A stretch of DNA of 64,000 nt. Source: Micromonospora mirobrigensis. Its GTDB lineage: Bacteria > Actinomycetota > Actinomycetes > Mycobacteriales > Micromonosporaceae. Under the pieces are notes generated by a model that saw nothing but the letters and a program-made list of their open reading frames with translations, was not told the origin of the DNA and ran no database searches. The number at the start of each line of letters is the position of its first letter. Positions within the stretch are counted from its first letter, which is position 1. Positions 59,829 through 64,000 of the stretch are shown in pieces. The translations under genes were made by a program, and so were the position numbers. The stretch is taken from positions 310,001-374,000 of the forward strand of contig NZ_FMCX01000003.1 of NCBI RefSeq assembly GCF_900091555.1, in the 5' to 3' direction.

Positions 59829-60842
59829 TCAGCAGCGGGTCGGCTGACCTCCGGAGCGGAGCTTCTCCAGGGTGTCGAGGGCCTCGTCCAGCGAGCCCAC
59901 CTTGAGCAACGGCAGGTCGGGCTGCGGGTTGCGGACCGCCTCCGCGCAGTTGTCGGCGGGCACCAGGAAGACCTTCGCGCCGGCCCGCTTCGCGCCGACC
60001 AGCTTCTGCGCGATGCCGCCGATCGGGCCGACCCGACCCTCGTCGTCGATGGTCCCGGTGCCGGCGATGACCTTCCCGCCGGTGAGGTCGGCCGGCTCCA
60101 GCTTGTCCACCACGCCGAGGGCGAACATCAGGCCGGCGCTCGGCCCGCCGATGTCGCCCAGGTCGATGCTGAGGGTGAACGGGTGCGGCTGCCGCTGGTC
60201 GATCTCGACGCCGATCCGCGGCCGGCCGTCCTGCTCCCGGCTGGTGACGTCGGCCGTGGCCGCGGCACCGGACCGGGTGTAGCCGATCTTGAGCGAGGTG
60301 CCGGCCGGCTTGGCCCGGATCAGCTCGGTGAGCTTCGCGGCGCTGGTCACCGGCGCGCCGTCGACCGAGGTGAGCACGTCACCGACCTGGAGCCGGCCGG
60401 TCGACGGCCCGCCCCCGACCACCGTCTTGACCAGCACCTGGACCGGGTAGCCCAGCTCCCGCAGGGCGGCGGTCTCCGCGCTGGTCTGGGACGCCTGGAA
60501 GTCCTCGGCGTTGCGCTTCTCCACCTCCTGCTGCGACTCCCCCGGCGGGTAGACCAGCTCGCGCGGCACCACCGCCTCGTCGTGGGAGAACCAGCCGGCC
60601 AGCGCCGAGCGCAGCCGCACCGTGGGCTGCACGCCGACGGTGGTGAGCCGCAGCTGCCCGGCGGAGGTCGAGGTGGCCCGCCCGGAGACCTGGATGACCT
60701 CCTTGCCGTCCGCGGTGCCCAGGGTGTTCACCGTCGGACCGGGGCCGAGCACGACGTACGGGATGGGCGCGCCGAGCACCCCGATGCTGAGCAGTGCGGT
60801 GAGCAGGGCACCGAGAAGGACGGTCACGCCGCGTCGTCTCAT
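59829..60842 (-). CDS. Membrane-anchored PDZ/Lon-like serine protease (YlbL type)
   Basis: 337 residues. N-terminal signal anchor (TVLLGALLTALLSIGVL), a PDZ domain at about 135-200 (GRLQVGDVLTSVDG) and an S16 Lon-like protease domain with GGPSAGLMFALG (Ser235) and the Lys280 region AQKLVGAKRAGAKVFLVP. It faces the outside and likely cleaves secreted or membrane proteins. Matches Rv3194c. ATG 60842 follows TACGCT by seven bases. Confidence 0.9.
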   Translation of the reverse strand: MRRRGVTVLLGALLTALLSIGVLGAPIPYVVLGPGPTVNTLGTADGKEVIQVSGRATSTSAGQLRLTTVGVQPTVRLRSALAGWFSHDEAVVPRELVYPPGESQQEVEKRNAEDFQASQTSAETAALRELGYPVQVLVKTVVGGGPSTGRLQVGDVLTSVDGAPVTSAAKLTELIRAKPAGTSLKIGYTRSGAAATADVTSREQDGRPRIGVEIDQRQPHPFTLSIDLGDIGGPSAGLMFALGVVDKLEPADLTGGKVIAGTGTIDDEGRVGPIGGIAQKLVGAKRAGAKVFLVPADNCAEAVRNPQPDLPLLKVGSLDEALDTLEKLRSGGQPTRC

Positions 60843-60849
60843 GCGGCAG

Positions 60850-60855
60850 AGCGTA
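60850..60855 (-). promoter_or_regulatory. -10 element for a leaderless protease mRNA
   Basis: Minus-strand TACGCT lies seven bases before ATG 60842. Confidence 0.5.
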
Positions 60856-60942
60856 CCGATCGGGGTGCGGCCCTCCGGCGACCTGACCCGGACTTCGCCC
60901 TCAGCGCAACGCCGGTGGCGGCGACCTGGGGCGCGGCGCGCG

Positions 60943-60948
60943 TACCGT
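60943..60948 (+). promoter_or_regulatory. -10 element for a leaderless DUF2342 mRNA
   Basis: TACCGT ends seven bases before the GTG at 60956. Confidence 0.5.
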
Positions 60949-60955
60949 AGACGTC

Positions 60956-62254
60956 GTGCCTGATATTCCGTTCGGTTTCGCGCTCCCGGGTGGTCAGCCA
61001 CCAGACCCCAACGATCCCGCGCAGATGCAGCAGTTCATGTCGCAGCTGCAGCACCTGCTCTCGGCACCGGGCAGCGGGCCGGTGAACTGGGACCTGGCCC
61101 GGCAGGTGGCCGCCAGCCAGCTCGCCGCCTCCGGCGACCCGGCGGTCTCGATGTACGAGCGGCACGCCGTGGAGGAGGCGCTCCGCCTGGCCGACCTGTG
61201 GCTGGAGCCGGCGTCGGCCTGGCCGACCGGCATCCAGACCTCGCTGGCCTGGAACCGGAACGAGTGGATCTACAAGACGCTGGACGTCTGGCGCAAGCTC
61301 TGCGACCCGGTGGCCAGCCGGATGGTCGGCGCGATGGGTGACCTGGTGCCGCCGGAGGCCCGCGCCCAGCTCGGCCCGATGCAGTCGATGGTCGCCACGC
61401 TGGGCGGGGCGCTCTTCGGCGGCCAGCTCGGCCAGGCGCTCGGCTCGCTCGCCGCGGAGGTGCTCTCCGCCGGCGACATCGGCCTGCCGCTCGGTCCGGC
61501 CGGCACGGCCGCGCTGATCCCGGCCAACATCCGGGCGTACGGCCAGGGCCTGGAACTGCCCGAGGACGAGGTACGCCTCTACGTCGCGCTCCGCGAGGCG
61601 GCGCACCAGCGGCTGTTCCAGCACGTCCCGTGGCTGCGCGGGCACGTGCTGACCGCCGTGGAGAACTACGCCTCGGGCATCCGGGTCAACCGGGAGGCGA
61701 TCGAGGAGGCGATGGGCCGGGTCGACCCGACCGACCCGGAGTCGATGCAGGCGATCGCCCTGGAGGGCATCTTCACGCCGGAGGACACCCCGGCCCAGAA
61801 GGCGTCGCTGGCCCGGCTGGAGACGGTGCTCGCCCTGGTCGAGGGCTGGGTCTGCCACGTGGTGGACAGCGCCGCCGGTGACCGGCTGCCCAACGTCGTA
61901 CGCCTGGGTGAGGCGTTCCGCCGTCGCCGGGCCGCCGGTGGGCCCGCCGAGCAGACGTTCGCCGCCCTGGTCGGGCTGGAGCTGCGGCCGCGCCGGCTGC
62001 GCGAGGCCGCGGCCCTCTGGGCGGCGTTGACCGAGCACCGGGGCATCGCCGGTCGGGACGCCCTGTGGGACCACCCCGACCTGCTCCCCTCCGACGACGA
62101 CTTCGCCGACCCGGTGGCGTTCGCGCAGGCCCAGCTCGACCAGGGTGAGCTGGACACGTTCGACTTCACCGCGCCGGGTGGCCCGCAGGAGCAGCCGCCG
62201 GGTGGGCGGCCGGAGGGTCCGGAGGACACCGAGGGCGGCACCGCGAAGGCCTGA
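60956..62254 (+). CDS. DUF2342 zinc-dependent metalloprotease-like protein
   Basis: 432 residues. Starts MPDIPFGFALPG, typical of the family. The long helical region contains LREAAHQRLFQHVPWLRGHV and the conserved EGWVCHVVDSAAG. The family is annotated as zinc-dependent metalloprotease or F420-associated, but activity has not been shown to my knowledge. Acidic Gly/Pro/Glu tail. Corresponds to Rv3195 next to Rv3194c. Confidence 0.85.
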   Translation: MPDIPFGFALPGGQPPDPNDPAQMQQFMSQLQHLLSAPGSGPVNWDLARQVAASQLAASGDPAVSMYERHAVEEALRLADLWLEPASAWPTGIQTSLAWNRNEWIYKTLDVWRKLCDPVASRMVGAMGDLVPPEARAQLGPMQSMVATLGGALFGGQLGQALGSLAAEVLSAGDIGLPLGPAGTAALIPANIRAYGQGLELPEDEVRLYVALREAAHQRLFQHVPWLRGHVLTAVENYASGIRVNREAIEEAMGRVDPTDPESMQAIALEGIFTPEDTPAQKASLARLETVLALVEGWVCHVVDSAAGDRLPNVVRLGEAFRRRRAAGGPAEQTFAALVGLELRPRRLREAAALWAALTEHRGIAGRDALWDHPDLLPSDDDFADPVAFAQAQLDQGELDTFDFTAPGGPQEQPPGGRPEGPEDTEGGTAKA

Positions 62255-62329
62255 CTCCGGCTCGGCTGGTGGGCCCGGTGCCCGCCGGCCGGCGGCGCGG
62301 GCGCCGAGACCGGAAGTGACACTGCTGTC

Positions 62330-62377
62330 GAGCGTGATACCTGAGAGTCATCATTGTTCCTCTCAGGTATCACGCTC
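62330..62377. repeat. Perfect 18-bp inverted repeat, possible two-way terminator
   Basis: GAGCGTGATACCTGAGAG (62330-62347) and its reverse complement (62360-62377) around a 12-base loop, between two convergent genes. One more pair (62329/62378) extends the stem. The A/T-rich loop is unlike the surrounding sequence. Confidence 0.75.
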
Positions 62378-62450
62378 GTTGGCGTCCACGGGTCCGGGTG
62401 AACCGAAGCCTGGAGCGCGCGGCCGGCTCGGCCGGGCCGGATGGGAGGAA

Positions 62451-63053
62451 TCAGGCGCGGCTGCCGGAGAGCAGGGCGCGGGTCGCCTCCCAGCCCTCGA
62501 AGGCCGGGTCGAGCGTGGCCAGTTCACCGGGCCCGCGTAGGCGCCGCCAACCCGCGGTCACCGCCACGTCGCCGGGCTGCGGGGCGGCCGACCGCACGTC
62601 GTCGGGGACCGCGGTGTCCAGGTCCACCGGCGGCAGCCACTCCGGAGCAGGCAGTCGGGTGGCCAGGCCCAGCAGGCCGGGGCCGGTCCCCTGGGCAGGC
62701 GCCACGGCGACCGGTCGGCTGGTGAGCGGGCGGAGCAGCTTGCCGAGCGTCAGCGCGGGCACGTCCGGGGCGTCGGCGGCGATCACCGCGGCCTGGTCGT
62801 ACCCGGTCAGTGCGGCCAGGACCGCGTCGACGGTCGGTGTCGGCACCTCGTGCACCGCGGTGCCGGGCCAGACCACCTCGTCGGCCAGCCACCGGTCCTC
62901 AGGTGTGACGGCGACGGCGGTCTCCACCTCGTCGAGCGTGGCGAGCAGGTCCACCACGTCCTCGGCCAACGCGGCACGCCACCGGCCCGGGTCGATACCG
63001 GGCGGCGTCCACGGCACCGGGACGAGCAGGGCCACCACCACACGTCGGACCAT
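62451..63053 (-). CDS. DUF2064-like glycosyltransferase-A fold protein
   Basis: 200 residues. VVVALLVPVPWTPPGIDPGRW at the start and AAVIAADAPDVPALTLGKLLRPL with VAVAPAQGTGPGLLGLATRLP in the middle resemble the DUF2064/TIGR04282 family, related to CofC and GT-A nucleotide-sugar enzymes. The DAPD acidic motif would bind metal. Function unknown. ATG 63053 follows TAGGGT by six bases. Confidence 0.65.
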   Translation of the reverse strand: MVRRVVVALLVPVPWTPPGIDPGRWRAALAEDVVDLLATLDEVETAVAVTPEDRWLADEVVWPGTAVHEVPTPTVDAVLAALTGYDQAAVIAADAPDVPALTLGKLLRPLTSRPVAVAPAQGTGPGLLGLATRLPAPEWLPPVDLDTAVPDDVRSAAPQPGDVAVTAGWRRLRGPGELATLDPAFEGWEATRALLSGSRA

Positions 63054-63059
63054 CCCCCG

Positions 63060-63065
63060 ACCCTA
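63060..63065 (-). promoter_or_regulatory. -10 element for a leaderless DUF2064-like mRNA
   Basis: Minus-strand TAGGGT lies six bases before ATG 63053. Confidence 0.5.
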
Positions 63066-63130
63066 GTCGGCCCCGGCGCCCGCCGCGTCCGGCGCTCGGC
63101 CCGGTCGCCCCGTCCGGCGGCGACGGGCGG

Positions 63131-63658
63131 TCAGTCGGCGGGGAGCCCGGCCGCCGCCGCGACGCCCTCCAGGTAGCCCCGGGCCCGCTCGGCCTTCGGG
63201 TACCGCCCGACCAGCGCCCAGAACCGGGCATTGTGGCTGGGGACGACGAGGTGGGCCAGCTCGTGCACCAGCACGTAGTCGAGCACCCACTCCGGCATGT
63301 CCTGGAGCCGGTGCGAGATCCGGATGGTCCGGTCGGCCGGGGTGCAGGACCCCCACCGGCCGTTCTGGTTGGTGACCCAGCGGACGCTGGCCGGCACGGC
63401 CTGCGGGCCGTGGTCGGCCAGGTAGAGGGAGATCAGCCGGGCGGCCCGGTCGAGCAGTTCGGTGTCCGAGCGGGCCAGCCGGCCCTCCCGGGCGGCGAGC
63501 CGGGCCAGCATCCGGTCGACCCACTCGGTCTCCTCGGCCCGCGAGAACTGGTCGGGGATGAGCACGACCACCCGCTCACCGTCCCGGTACGCGGACACTG
63601 TGCGTCGCCGACGCTGGCTGCGCCGTACCTCGACGACCGGCTTCCGCACCCCTGCCAT
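63131..63658 (-). CDS. YgjP/DUF45-type zinc metallopeptidase
   Basis: 175 residues. HELAH (132-136) with His142 (SHNARFW) forms the zinc site; WGSCTPADRTIRISHRL is the family's conserved strand region. Cytosolic and compact, the usual length for the family. The cellular substrate is not known. Confidence 0.9.
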   Translation of the reverse strand: MAGVRKPVVEVRRSQRRRRTVSAYRDGERVVVLIPDQFSRAEETEWVDRMLARLAAREGRLARSDTELLDRAARLISLYLADHGPQAVPASVRWVTNQNGRWGSCTPADRTIRISHRLQDMPEWVLDYVLVHELAHLVVPSHNARFWALVGRYPKAERARGYLEGVAAAAGLPAD

Positions 63659-64000
63659 GGCCGGGCGCTCAGCCTCGGATTCCTGTCACGAAGGAAAGCT
63701 AATGCGTACTGACCAGGGGTCCGCAAGGGTCAACCGCACAACACGCGTCCGGAAAATGACGGTTGGTGACCAGGAGTCCCTAAAAAAAACCTTGCGGAGG
63801 GGTCCGCGCGTGCCCTCATCACCCTTCGTGAAGGGCCGGGGCGGTCGCCGGGCACGCCGCCGGCTCCGCGCCCACGGTAGGTGATCATCGGTGCGGGGTG
63901 CGCCCCGGGGGTCGTACGGGGTGATCTGGGTGGCTCTACCCGGCGTGTCCCCGCCAAACTGGCTTATCCGGCCCTTTTCGGCATGCACACTCTCGACGTC
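63659..64000 (+). other. Window-end region with one doubtful small ORF
   Basis: No convincing gene. An ORF of 60 codons from ATG 63702 to TGA 63884 has AAGGAAAG upstream and is basic (MRTDQGSARVNRTTRVRKMT...), with an A8 run at 63782-63789, rare in this genome, and a small CCCTTC-GAAGGG hairpin at 63822-63835 near its end. In M. tuberculosis this side of the cluster leads to whiB7 and uvrD2, whose leaders are long, so this may be a leader region for a gene beyond the window. Confidence 0.3.

Noticed and set aside
63782..63789. A8 run as a programmed frameshift site
   Set aside because: No longer frame continues in an alternative phase within the window, and the host ORF itself is doubtful.

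Overview
The window is a stretch of actinomycete chromosome from a member of the Micromonosporaceae, most likely Micromonospora or a close relative. The evidence is very high G+C with G/C-rich third codon positions, mycothiol-linked SigR/RsrA, two WhiB-family proteins, a Kgd-type 2-oxoglutarate decarboxylase, nickel superoxide dismutase with its SodX protease, DUF397/DUF5753 regulators, and palindromic intergenic repeats of a kind I associate with this family. I see no phage, plasmid, IS element, CRISPR array or large biosynthetic cluster. It reads as ordinary core and near-core chromosome, and the interest lies mainly in regulatory and small features.

Layout. 1-6.5 kb: a response regulator cut by the window edge, a PadR/DUF4097 operon, an OlsB/OlsA-like acyltransferase pair, a hotdog-like protein and an ABC-2 transporter. 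6.8-14 kb: kgd, a tiny DUF6104-type protein, pta and ackA. 14-17 kb: a degraded hydrolase/nucleotidyltransferase-like locus beside an intact hydrolase lipoprotein, then a dehydrogenase. 17.7-22.9 kb: malic enzyme, sodX and sodN, GNAT, an anti-sigma-like ATPase, a lipid kinase and whiB1. 23-26.6 kb: an assimilatory sulfate reduction operon (sir, zinc ribbon, cysH, chelatase) behind a cysteine-type leader peptide. 26.9-36.8 kb: a membrane glycosyltransferase, pdtaS, a TPR protein, an MFS/TetR pair, a biotin carrier, ribosomal protein bL37, rsrA and sigR. 37-43 kb: a hydrolase, a second Wbl protein, SRAP, aroA, rsgA, hisN and a DMT-like protein. 43-56 kb: GT4, SDR, STAS/ATPase, DUF5709, a NarL two-component system, an ATPase, prs, glpK, a DUF397/XRE pair, purC and an orphan sugar-binding lipoprotein. 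56-64 kb: two initiator tRNA genes, UPF0182, a PDZ/Lon-like protease, a DUF2342 metalloprotease, a DUF2064-like protein and a DUF45 metallopeptidase.

Gene order of the conserved markers (whiB1, pdtaS, biotinylated TB7.3-like protein, rsrA/rshA, sigR/sigH, SRAP, aroA, rsgA; then UPF0182, PDZ protease, DUF2342) follows the Mycobacterium tuberculosis Rv3193c-Rv3228 region as I remember it. The sulfur operon, glycosyltransferase and MFS/TetR genes are interspersed.

Common themes. About sixteen genes start 6-7 nt after a TANNNT-like -10 hexamer, which predicts leaderless mRNAs and settles several start codons. Oxidative and sulfur stress functions cluster here: sodN, whiB1, sir/cysH and sigR/rsrA. 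The sigR gene has a textbook SigR-type promoter placed to drive an N-terminally extended isoform. Several very short genes are added by hand: the sir leader peptide, bL37, the zinc ribbon, the DUF6104-type protein and a 56-residue membrane protein. All calls rest on reading the sequence and remembered family knowledge; no database search was run.
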